A stretch of 64,000 nt of DNA. Origin: CAVTWS01 sp963738445 (GTDB lineage Bacteria > Actinomycetota > Acidimicrobiia > Acidimicrobiales > SHLQ01). Numbering within the stretch: the first letter of the stretch is position 1; the number at the start of each line of letters is the position of its first letter. Below the pieces are notes generated by a model. It saw only the letters and a program-made list of their open reading frames with translations. It ran no database searches and was not told the DNA's origin. Location: positions 151,006 to 215,005 of the forward strand of contig CAVTWS010000008.1 in assembly GCA_963738445.1 (NCBI GenBank). Direction: 5' to 3'. Shown here in pieces: positions 25,905 to 34,853 of the stretch. A program made the translations under genes and the position numbers.

Positions 25905-28292
25905 TCAGACGCCGATCGTGTACGTGTGGTCCAAGGGCATCGTCGAACCGTCGGCGAACACCACCTCAGCCGTGAGCGTGTGAGTGCCCGGCGAGAGCAT
26001 GGTCACGAGAAGCCCGAGCCAGTTGGTGATGGCACTCCGGATGTCGAAGTCGCCTTCGGTCGCCGTGCCCACCGACGCCCCGTCCAGGCGCCACGTCACC
26101 CGATCGATCGCGGCTTCGCAGCCGGGAATGGATGGTCCCGAGCCCGCCCAGGTGAGGCCGTCCCAGGACACGTCCGTGGCCGTGACGGTGACGGTCAACG
26201 GTCCGCTGGTTCGTGCGCCGTGCACATCCTCCACGGTCACGGTCAACGTCTCCGGACCGACACCGAGCAGGCCCAGGTTCGAAAGGTCCACCGCCTGGCC
26301 ATCGGCCCGGGTCGCCGACACCAACGTCACCGCGTCGCCTTCGATGTCCCAGGCGCCGGCCAGGAGCTCGCCCGCTGCCACCTGCCCGCAGATCGATCGC
26401 TCGAGGTTGGTGAGATCGACCCCGGGGGCGTCGTTGACCGGCGTGACCGAGACGGTCACTGCGGTGTCCACGCAGGCCGAGCCGCGGCAGGATCGGACGA
26501 CCACCTGATCGGAGCCGCTGTACTCCGGTTCGGGCGCGTAGTTCAGTGCGATGACCCATCGTGCGGGCGACGAACCGTAGGCCTCCTGGAGCGCGCCGGC
26601 AGACAACGAGACCTGGCCGTGGGCGCCCACTCCGAGCAGGGAAAGGACCGGAACCGAGCCGGTCCCGGTCACGGTCCACACCCCGTTGGAGTCCTCGCCG
26701 AGCACCAGCGAGCCGGTCATGGGAAGGTTCGTCGCGGGCACGATCGGAACCGAAGGCAAAGAGGGGGAGGAGGGGTTCGACGGTGGCCCCGGCGCCGAGG
26801 TCGTGGGCGGATCGTCGGGATCACCATCAGGTGGGGTCGAGGTCGAAGGGCCGGTACCGGACCGCGGGATCGTGGAGGAAGTTGCGGATGCCGGCGACGG
26901 GTCGGCGGAGGTGCCGGGAGCCGTGCCGGTCGTCGGTGAATCGACCTGCGGGTCGCCGGCGTTCGACCCGGGCCCAAGCCGGTCGACACCCGTGTCGGGC
27001 GCCTCGGAGGTGTCCCGACCCCCAACCGACGACGAAGAATTCGACTCCACCGGCACCTCGGGATCGGTGGCCGTGGTGATCGTGGTGGCGGAGCCGTCGT
27101 CGTCGGTGAACGCGATCGCCGCTGGTCGGTCGGTCGTCGACCGGGCCTCGAGCACCGGTGCGAGCCCGACGGCGGTCAAGGCGCTGGCCACCACGAGACC
27201 CGCGAGGGCCGGCGCGGCCTGGGGCAGGATCTGGCCGCCGCCGATCGATCCCACGTTCATCAGCAACCCGAAGGGGCCCGACAATTGCGAGGTTCGGGGC
27301 AGTCCGACGCTGAGAAACGCTCGCACGACGGCGGGGTCGAACTGCCGCCCGGAACACCGAGTGAGCTCGGCCCGGGCATCGGACACCTTCATCGGTGCTT
27401 TGTACGAACGAGCCGAGGTCATCACGTCGAAGGCATCGGCGACGCTGACGATCCGGGCCCCGAGATGGATGTCGGTCCCGGCCAGGCCGAAGGGGTATCC
27501 GGCTCCGTCCCACCGTTCGTGGTGCTGACCGACGACCAAGGCCCACGGCCCCAACCAGTCCCGCAAGGGCATCACCAGGCGCAGGCCATGGAGCGGGTGC
27601 TGCTTGATGATGTCGAACTCGTCGGAGGTCAGCCGACCCGGCTTGTTCAGGACCTCCGACGGAACGAACAGCTTGCCCACGTCGTGGAGCAGCGACGCCC
27701 ACCGGAGCTTCTCGACATCGATCTCCGGGAGATCCATCTCGGCGGCGATGAGGTCGGTGTAGGCCCGCACGCGCTCGCTGTGTCCGCGGGTCAGCCGATC
27801 GTGGACGGAGAGCGCCGCCGCCAGCTCCAGCACGATCGAACCGAACTGCTCCTCGGGGATCCCATCGAGGCCGACCGACCTGATCTCTTCGATGCGACGT
27901 TCGAGCTGGCGTGTCGTACCCGTCCGCATCGCCACCGCGAATCGCGACGGTGCCTGATCGGGAAACGCCATCGACAGACGCAGGAAGGCGACGAGGGGCA
28001 GGAATCGGCGGGCCGCGCGCTCGGCCGCGAGGGCCGCCAGGACGCCCACGACGGCGACGCACCCGAACCACACCCAGGCGGGGATCGGAGCGCCTTTGGG
28101 ATGCGACACGACGAGGGCGAGGCGCATGACGCCGAAACCGACCAGGGCGGGGAAAGCGCCGAGGCCGAGCCGCGCCGCCAGCGCCCATCGCGGATGGGCG
28201 TTCCATCGTTGCAACTGGCGGACCGGCGCCCGTTCAGCCGGCGCCTCGGGGGCATCGAGATCAGTCACCTGGGTGTCATCGTCAGATGACAC
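25905..28292 (-). CDS. Transmembrane HD-GYP protein with extracytoplasmic cadherin/Ig-like region (copy 2)
   Basis: A 795-residue protein: two TM helices (about 37-62 and 70-92), a cytoplasmic HD-GYP domain, a third TM (about 356-378), a Ser/Pro/Thr/Asp linker to about 535, and beta-rich repeats to the C terminus with the cadherin-like VTPVNDAP motif and YSGSDQVVVRSC. The HD-GYP domain keeps HDRLTRGHSERV, LLHDVGKLF (His203-Asp204), HPLHG, HHERWDGAGYP and ADAFDVMTS, so c-di-GMP (or cGAMP) phosphodiesterase activity is plausible. GTG 28292 starts eight bases after a tandem paralogue ends. Outside-in sensing or surface attachment coupled to c-di-GMP turnover is inferred, not shown. Confidence 0.85.
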   Translation of the reverse strand: MSSDDDTQVTDLDAPEAPAERAPVRQLQRWNAHPRWALAARLGLGAFPALVGFGVMRLALVVSHPKGAPIPAWVWFGCVAVVGVLAALAAERAARRFLPLVAFLRLSMAFPDQAPSRFAVAMRTGTTRQLERRIEEIRSVGLDGIPEEQFGSIVLELAAALSVHDRLTRGHSERVRAYTDLIAAEMDLPEIDVEKLRWASLLHDVGKLFVPSEVLNKPGRLTSDEFDIIKQHPLHGLRLVMPLRDWLGPWALVVGQHHERWDGAGYPFGLAGTDIHLGARIVSVADAFDVMTSARSYKAPMKVSDARAELTRCSGRQFDPAVVRAFLSVGLPRTSQLSGPFGLLMNVGSIGGGQILPQAAPALAGLVVASALTAVGLAPVLEARSTTDRPAAIAFTDDDGSATTITTATDPEVPVESNSSSSVGGRDTSEAPDTGVDRLGPGSNAGDPQVDSPTTGTAPGTSADPSPASATSSTIPRSGTGPSTSTPPDGDPDDPPTTSAPGPPSNPSSPSLPSVPIVPATNLPMTGSLVLGEDSNGVWTVTGTGSVPVLSLLGVGAHGQVSLSAGALQEAYGSSPARWVIALNYAPEPEYSGSDQVVVRSCRGSACVDTAVTVSVTPVNDAPGVDLTNLERSICGQVAAGELLAGAWDIEGDAVTLVSATRADGQAVDLSNLGLLGVGPETLTVTVEDVHGARTSGPLTVTVTATDVSWDGLTWAGSGPSIPGCEAAIDRVTWRLDGASVGTATEGDFDIRSAITNWLGLLVTMLSPGTHTLTAEVVFADGSTMPLDHTYTIGV

Positions 28293-28299
28293 CCCGAAC

Positions 28300-30976
28300 C
28301 TAGATGGGCTGGTCGAACCTACCAGCTAGGTCGGCCGACCCTTGGCCGTTGTTGCCGTTCCCGCTGTTGCCACCGTTGCTGTTGCCGTTGCTGTTGCCGC
28401 TGTTTCTGTCGAGCGTCTCGCTGTCAGCGCTATTTCCGCCGTTGCCGGACCCGCTGTTGCCACCGCTCCCACTTCCGCTGTTCCCACCATTGCCGTTGCC
28501 GCTGTTCCCACTTCCGCTGTTCCCACCATTGCCGTTGCCGCTGTTGCCGGCGACGACCGTCAAGGAGTGCGCCACGTCGATCGTGGACCCATCGGCCAGC
28601 CGGACCCCGGCCACGATCGTGTGGCTCCCCGGATCGGCCAGGTCGTCGACCACCCCGGTCCAGTCGGCGGCGGCGCTGCGCATGTCGAAGGGGGTCGAGG
28701 ATGTCGTCCCGATCTCGTCCCCATCGACGCGCCACGTCACCGAGGTGACGGCCGGCGAGCAGGTGGGAAGCGACGGTCCAACTCCATCCAGCACCAGGCC
28801 GTCCCACAGTGGTTCGGGCGGAGTGACCACGATCGTCATCGGGCCGCTGGCCTGCAGTCCGGCAGCATCGGCCACCGTGACCGTCACGACCTCGGGGCCG
28901 AGCCCGAGGAATCCGAGGTTCGATGTCGCCAACGGCTGTCCGTCACTTCGGCGGGCCGACACGAGCGACACGAGATCGCCGTCGACATCGCCCACGCCCG
29001 CCAACATCTCCGCCGGCGCCAGAAGACCACAGACCGAGCGGGTGATGCTCCGTGCCTGCACCACCGGTCCGTCGTTGCGACTGGACACCGTGACCGACAG
29101 GGTCGCGGTGACGCACGACTGACCGCGGCACGAGCGGACGACGACCGAGTCGGCGCCGTTGAACTGGGCATCGGGTCGATAGACCACGACGGCCGACCAG
29201 CGCGCCGACTGCACGGCCCGGGTGTCCACGCCCCGCGACGGGTCCGGCTCGTCGAGGGCCAGCAATCCGGCCTGGGTGCTCACGTCCCCGTGAGCGGGCC
29301 CGCTGACGATGTCGAGGGTCGGTGCCGAGCCGGTCCCGTTCACCGACCACGTCCCCTCGCCATCCTCGTCGACGACGATGGAGCCCGTCAGCGGCAGGTT
29401 CGTCGGCAAACTCGACGGGGGCGTTCCCGGGTCCGAGCGAGTCCCGGGTGGAACCGTCGTGGTCGTCGATGCCGGCGCCGCTCCCGACCCGGAATGGGGC
29501 GTCGTGGTCGACGTGGGCGGAGTCGAACCGGCGTCGGGCCGCCCTGAGGTTCCGACGGAGGGAGCGGGACCAGCGACCGAACCGTCACCGGTGGCCGAGG
29601 CGGCCTCGGGAGGGGCTCCATTGGCATCAACCGGCGGGCCGGTCGCCGAAGCGTGCGGTCCCGCACCTTCGTCGAGGCCGATGACCGTCGTGGCGGGATC
29701 CTCGTCCATGGCGGCCTCCACGACGATCGCGTCGTCCACGAACGCCAGGACCGGGGGAGGGTCCTCGAGGCTGTGGGCATCCATGGTGGGAGCGAGACCG
29801 ACGACGGTCATGGCGCTGGCCGCCACCAGGCTCGAGAGCATCGGCGCCGACTGCGGCAGGAGCTGGGCGCCTCCGAGGGTGCCCAAATGCAGCAGGATCC
29901 CCAGCGGGCCCGAGAGGTGGTGCATGTGCCCGAGCCCGACGCTCAGGAACGCTCGCACCACCGCCGGGTCGAACTGGCTTCCGGCGCATCGGGCCAGCTC
30001 GGCGCGGGCGTCGGACACCTTCATCGGTGCCTTGTACGACCGGGCTGACGTCATGACGTCGAACGCGTCCGCCACGGCGACCATCCGGGCGCCCAAATGG
30101 ATGTCGGTCCCGGAGAGGCCGAACGGATACCCGCCGCCGTCCCACCGTTCGTGGTGCTGGCTCACCGCCAACGCCCACGGGCCGAGCCAGTCCTGGAGGG
30201 GCGCCACCAGTCGCATGCCGTGCACGGGGTGCTGCTTGATGATCTCGAACTCTTCGGCCGTCAGCCGTCCCGGCTTGTTGAGGATCTCGGACGGGACGAA
30301 CAGCTTGCCGACGTCGTGGAGCAGCGAGGCCCAGCGCAGCTTCTCGAGATCGTTCTGGCCCAGGCCCATCTCCTCACCGATGAGATCGGTGTACGCCCGA
30401 ACCCGCTCGCCATGGCCCCGGGTCAGCCGGTCGTGCACCGAGAGGGCGGCCGCCAACTCCAAGACGATGGAGCCGAACTGCTCCTCCGGAACGCCGACGA
30501 GCCCCACCGATCGAATCTCCTCGATTCGGCGTTCCAACTGGCGGGTCGTGCCCGTGCGCATCGCCACTGCGAACCGCGACGGTGCGTGATCGGGGAACGC
30601 CATCGACAATCGCAGGAACGCCACCAGGGGCAGGAATCGGCGAGCGCCCCGTTCGGCGAGCATGGCCAGCCCCACGCCGAGGACGGCGACCCCCACGAAC
30701 CACGGGAGCGGCGCGACCGGGGCCTCGCGCGGCGGGATTATCGCGAGCCGCGACCCGCATGACGACGTAGCCCACCAATCCCGGGAACGCCACGAGCACC
30801 ACTCGCAACCCCAACGCCCACCACGGGTGGGCATCCCAGCGCTGAAGCTGACGAACCGCGGCGCGTGTTCCAAGCGGCTCGTGATGAACGAGGTCGGTCA
30901 CCTGAGTGTCATCGGCCGTTGGGCCGCCACGCCTGTATGGGCTCTGCGCCCAATTGGGCTGGGCCGCATGACCCAA
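28300..30976 (-). CDS. Transmembrane HD-GYP protein with cadherin/Ig-like region and Asn/Gly/Ser tail (copy 1, frameshifted)
   Basis: Paralogue of the next gene, about 891 residues when one extra base near 30745-30755 is removed. The N-terminal piece (TQVTDLVHHEPLG, VRQLQRWDAHPWWAL, first TM) is in one frame; the second TM (WFVGVAVLGVGLAMLA), the intact HD-GYP domain (LLHDVGKLFVP, HHERWDGGGYP), third TM, Pro/Ser/Thr linker and two beta modules follow in the next. It differs from its neighbour by a C-terminal tail of about 85 residues of Asn-Gly-Ser repeats. No ATG or GTG fits the start; TTG 30976 is the only in-frame candidate seen. It lies just after the clpC terminator and likely heads the HD-GYP pair. 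Confidence 0.78.
28320..28552 (-). repeat. Degenerate repeats encoding the Asn/Gly/Ser-rich tail of the HD-GYP protein
   Basis: On the + strand this reads as repeated GCCGTTGCC, CCACCGTTGC and CCACTTCCGCTGTT-like units. It encodes NSGNGNGGNSGSG-type repeats at the C terminus of the protein. No counterpart exists in the adjacent paralogue. Confidence 0.8.
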
Positions 30977-30984
30977 CCGTTGTT

Positions 30985-31008
30985 CCGGCGGGCCCTGCGG
31001 CCCGCCGG
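30985..31008 (-). terminator. Hairpin terminator downstream of clpC
   Basis: Perfect 10-bp stem CCGGCGGGCC/GGCCCGCCGG with a four-base loop, ten bases past the clpC stop. It separates clpC from the HD-GYP gene. Confidence 0.75.
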
Positions 31009-31018
31009 TGCTACCGGA

Positions 31019-33552
31019 TCAGAACTCGGCGTCCGCCTCGACCATCTCGACCGGCGGAGGCACAAAGCCCTCGATCGAGCGGAAGGCGATACGACGATCA
31101 CCGGGCTTGTCCGGATCGTCTTCGACATCGACGATCACGATCTGTCCGGCGCGGAACTCCTTCAGGAGCAGACGCTCCGACAAGGGATCCTCGACGAGGC
31201 GCTGGATCGCCCGACGCAGCGGCCGGGCCCCGAGGGTCGGGTCGTACCCCTTGTCGGCGAGGAAAGTCTTGGCGACGTCGACGAGCTCCAAGCCCATGCC
31301 CTGGCCGGCAAGCTGGTTGCTCACCCGCTTGATCATCAGGTCGACGATCTCGGTCACCTCGTCCTTGGTGAGCTCGTGGAACACGATGACGTCGTCGATG
31401 CGGTTCAGGAACTCGGGACGGAAGTGCTGCTTGAGCGCGTCGTTGACCTTGTCCTTCATGCGCTCGTACGTGACCGCTTCATCGCTCCGGGAGAAGCCGA
31501 GGTTGGCCTTGCGCAGATCCTGGGTACCCAGGTTGGACGTCATGATCAGCACGGTGTTGCGGAAGTCCACCGAGCGCCCTTGCGAGTCGGTGAGACGACC
31601 CTCCTCCAGGATCTGGAGCAGCGTGTTGAAGACATCCGGGTGGGCCTTTTCGATCTCGTCGAACAGCACGACCGAGAACGGCTTGCGGCGAACGGCCTCG
31701 GTGAGCTGGCCGCCCTCTTCGTACCCGACATAGCCCGGGGGCGAACCGACGAGACGAGACACCGTGTGCTTCTCCATGTACTCCGACATGTCGAGCGCGA
31801 TCATCGATTGCTCGTCGCCGAAGAGGAACTCGGCCAACGTCTTGGCCAGCTCGGTCTTCCCCACGCCCGATGGGCCGAGGAAGATGAACGAACCCGAGGG
31901 ACGCTTGGGATCTTTGAGGCCGGCCCGCGTGCGGCGGATGGCCTGGGACACCGCCTTGATGGCGTCCTTCTGGCCGATGACCCGATGGTGCAGTTCATCC
32001 TCCATGCGAAGGAGCTTCTGGGTCTCCTCCTCGGTGAGCTTGTACACGGGGATGCCGGTCCAGATCGACAGCACCTCGGCGATGGCTTCCTCGTCGACCT
32101 CGTCGAACAGGTCGACACCGGAGGCCTTGATCTCCGCTTCCATCTCGGTCTTGCGGGCGAGCAGCTCCTTCTCCTTGTCACGGAGACGGCCCGCTTCCTC
32201 GAAGCGCTGCTCTTCGACAGCCTGCTTCTTCTGCCGGACGACGTCGGCCAGCTCGTTGTCGAGCTCGCGCATGTCGGGCGGTGACTGCATGCGCTTGATG
32301 CGCAGACGCGAACCCGCCTCGTCGATCAGATCGATCGCCTTGTCCGGGAGTTGACGATCGGCGATGTACCGATCGGCCAGATTGCCGGCGGCCACGAGCG
32401 CCTGATCGGTGATCGTGACCCGATGGTGCTCCTCGTACCGCTCGCGCAGGCCCTTGAGGATCTCGATGGTGTGGGCCACCGACGGTTCCTCGACCCGGAT
32501 GGGCTGGAACCGACGCTCGAGGGCGGGGTCCTTCTCGAGGTGTTTGCGGTACTCGTCGAGAGTCGTCGCCCCGATGGTCTGCAGCTCCCCACGAGCCAAC
32601 ATGGGCTTGAGGATCGACGCTGCGTCGATGGCGCCTTCGGCCGCGCCGGCTCCCACCAGGGTGTGGAGCTCGTCGATGAACAAGATGATGTCGCCCCGGG
32701 TCTTGATCTCTTTCAGGACCTTCTTGAGGCGCTCTTCGAAATCACCGCGGTACCGGCTGCCGGCCACGAGAGCGCCGAGATCGAGGGTGTAGAGCTGCTT
32801 GTTGCGGATCGTGTCCGGGACGTTGTCGTTGGCGATCGCCTGGGCCAGGCCCTCCACGATGGCGGTCTTGCCCACGCCGGGTTCGCCGACCAGCACCGGG
32901 TTGTTCTTCGTGCGGCGCGACAGCACCTGCATGACCCGCTCGGTCTCCCGCTTGCGGCCGATGACGGGATCGAGCTTCTTCTCACGAGCCAACTGGGTGA
33001 GGTTGCGACCGAACTGATCGAGCACGAGCGAACCGGACTGCGCATCGCCCGACCCCCCGCCCGTGGTGGCTCCGGACTTCTCGCCACCGGGAGCCTGTCC
33101 GGTGCCCTGCGGCCCGGAGTAACCCGACAGGAGCTGGATGACCTGCTGACGAACTCGCGACAGATCCGCGCCCAACTTCACGAGAACCTGGGCGGCGACG
33201 CCTTCGCCCTCCCGGATGAGACCGAGAAGGATGTGCTCGGTGCCGATGTAGTTGTGGCCGAGTTGGAGGGCCTCACGGAGCGAGAGCTCGAGCACTTTTT
33301 GGCGCGGGGAGTGAACGGGATGTGGCCGCTGGGAGAGGAACCGCCCTGACCGATGATCTCCTCCACCTGGCTCCGCACCGCTTCGAGCGAGATGCCGAGC
33401 GATTCCAGGGCTTTGGCGGCGACGCCTTCGCCCTCGTGGATGAGACCGAGAAGGATGTGCTCGGTGCCGATGTAGTTGTGGTTGAGCAGACGCGCTTCTT
33501 CCTGCGCCAGCACCACGACTCGTCGAGCCCGATCGGTGAACCGTTCGAACAC
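31019..33552 (-). CDS. clpC: ATP-dependent Clp protease ATP-binding subunit ClpC (single-base frameshift)
   Basis: Hsp100 unfoldase that feeds ClpP, 844 residues after repair. GTG 33552 (GGGAGGAG upstream) starts VFERFTDRARRVVVLAQEEA; two Clp N repeats (HNYIGTEHILLGLI twice), first Walker A GEPGVGKTAI, a UVR-type middle region, second Walker A GPSGVGKTEL, and a tail ending EMVEADAEF follow. The reading frame breaks after FTPRAKK at a run of five A (33296-33300 on the complement) and continues as VLELSLREALQLG. A sixth A would restore it. Loss of one base in a homopolymer is likely; the site CAAAAAG could also permit -1 slippage. No clpP is nearby. Confidence 0.93.
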
Positions 33553-33743
33553 GAGGCACTCCTCCCAATCGGCTGGCAGGCCTGGTCGGCCCGCACTTCG
33601 AGTGTACCCACGCCCCTGAGCTTCCGGCCGGTCGCTCGGTGACGTGGGCCACCACCTCCCGAGTCGGCATGTGCCCACTCGTTCATGAGGATCCTGACCG
33701 GTCGACCTTCCGGCCGCCAGGGCCACACGACCCACCGGGCCCG

Positions 33744-33774
33744 GGGTGGGTGGGACTGTCTAGCCCACCCACCC
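33744..33774. repeat. G-rich inverted repeat in the clpC / polyprenyl synthase divergent region
   Basis: GGGTGGGTGGG at 33744-33754 pairs perfectly with CCCACCCACCC at 33764-33774 around a nine-base loop. With a GGG at 33737-33739 and the GGGG at 33743-33746, four G runs occur in 18 bases, so a G-quadruplex could also form. It lies 190-220 bases upstream of clpC and about 45 bases upstream of the synthase GTG. Confidence 0.6.
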
Positions 33775-33805
33775 GGCGGGTGGGTCGTTGCCACAAGCGA
33801 CCCGT

Positions 33806-33811
33806 TAGGGT
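33806..33811 (+). promoter_or_regulatory. -10 element TAGGGT for a leaderless polyprenyl synthase transcript
   Basis: TAGGGT ends six bases before GTG 33818, and no ribosome site is present, so transcription probably starts at the start codon. Confidence 0.55.
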
Positions 33812-33817
33812 TTGGGC

Positions 33818-34807
33818 GTGTCCGCGAACCCGCTGCTGGCGCTCCCCCACCTGGCCGACGATCTCGCTCGGGTCGAGACGGAGCTACTGCACAGCGTCGA
33901 GAGCGCCAACCCGTTCCTCACCGAGGTCGCGAGTCACCTCATCCACGCCGGCGGCAAACGGGTCCGGCCCGGATTCACCATCTCGGCTGCGGCCGCCGCC
34001 TTTCCCGACGCCCGACCCGCAGCACCGGGAGTCGTCTCCGGTGGCGTCGCCGTGGAGTTGGTCCACCTCGGATCGCTCTACCACGACGATGTGATGGACG
34101 ACGCCATGACCCGCCGCACGGTCGAGTCCGTCAACGCCCGCTGGGGCAACCTGAAGGCCATCCTGGCCGGCGACTACCTCCTGGCTCGTGCGTCCGAGAT
34201 CGCGGCGGCGCTCGGGGTCGAGGTGGCGGCCCTGCTCGCCTCCACCATCGCCCGCCTCTGCGAGGGTCAGGTCCGCGAGCTCCAGGACATCTATCGGATC
34301 GACCGCACCGAAGAGGACTACTTCGCCTCGATCGACGGCAAGACGGCGGCGCTCCTGGCGACGGCCTGCCGCATCGGTGGGATCGTGTCGGATCTGCCGC
34401 GAGAACAGATCGAGACGCTGACAACCTTCGGTCACGCCTACGGCATGGCGTTCCAGATCGTCGACGACATCCTCGACGTGGTCGCGACCGACGATCAGCT
34501 CGGCAAACCGGCCGGCAACGACCTGGTCGAGGGCATCTACAACCTGCCCGTGCTCCGGGCCCTCGAGACCGACGTCGGCACCGACCTGCGCCACCTCCTC
34601 GGCGAACCGCTCGACGACGCCACCCGCGACAAAGCCCGCGACCTCGTCCGCCTCTCGGGCGCCATCGACTCCACCCTGGCCGAGGCCCACTGGTACGCCC
34701 GGCAGGCCTGCGACGCGCTCAGCCCGCTGACCGGAACGTTGGCGGCAACCAGCCTCGGCCGAGCCGCCGACCACCTGCTCGACCGAGTTCATGCCGCCGC
34801 CCGCTGA
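33818..34807 (+). CDS. Polyprenyl diphosphate synthase (all-trans, IspA/HepB class)
   Basis: Elongates allylic diphosphates with isopentenyl diphosphate; 329 residues. The first Asp-rich motif DDVMDD is at 90-95 in LGSLYHDDVMDD, the second, DDILD, at 215-219, and the substrate-binding GGKRVRP is at 45-51. The residues before the first motif (LVHLGSLYH) are small, favouring a long-chain product such as a menaquinone side-chain precursor, but chain length cannot be fixed from this. GTG 33818 is chosen because it sits six bases after a -10 hexamer. It faces away from clpC and precedes an MFS gene. Confidence 0.92.
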   Translation: MSANPLLALPHLADDLARVETELLHSVESANPFLTEVASHLIHAGGKRVRPGFTISAAAAAFPDARPAAPGVVSGGVAVELVHLGSLYHDDVMDDAMTRRTVESVNARWGNLKAILAGDYLLARASEIAAALGVEVAALLASTIARLCEGQVRELQDIYRIDRTEEDYFASIDGKTAALLATACRIGGIVSDLPREQIETLTTFGHAYGMAFQIVDDILDVVATDDQLGKPAGNDLVEGIYNLPVLRALETDVGTDLRHLLGEPLDDATRDKARDLVRLSGAIDSTLAEAHWYARQACDALSPLTGTLAATSLGRAADHLLDRVHAAAR

Positions 34808-34853
34808 CGCGGCGGGCCCATGAATTCGGCGTTCCAGTGAGCCCGGAGGCCCG

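Noticed and set aside
24759..26939. 726-codon + strand open frame across the LppM/HAD and HD-GYP genes
   Set aside because: Spans two opposite-strand genes and their gap, low-complexity Arg/His/Gly translation.
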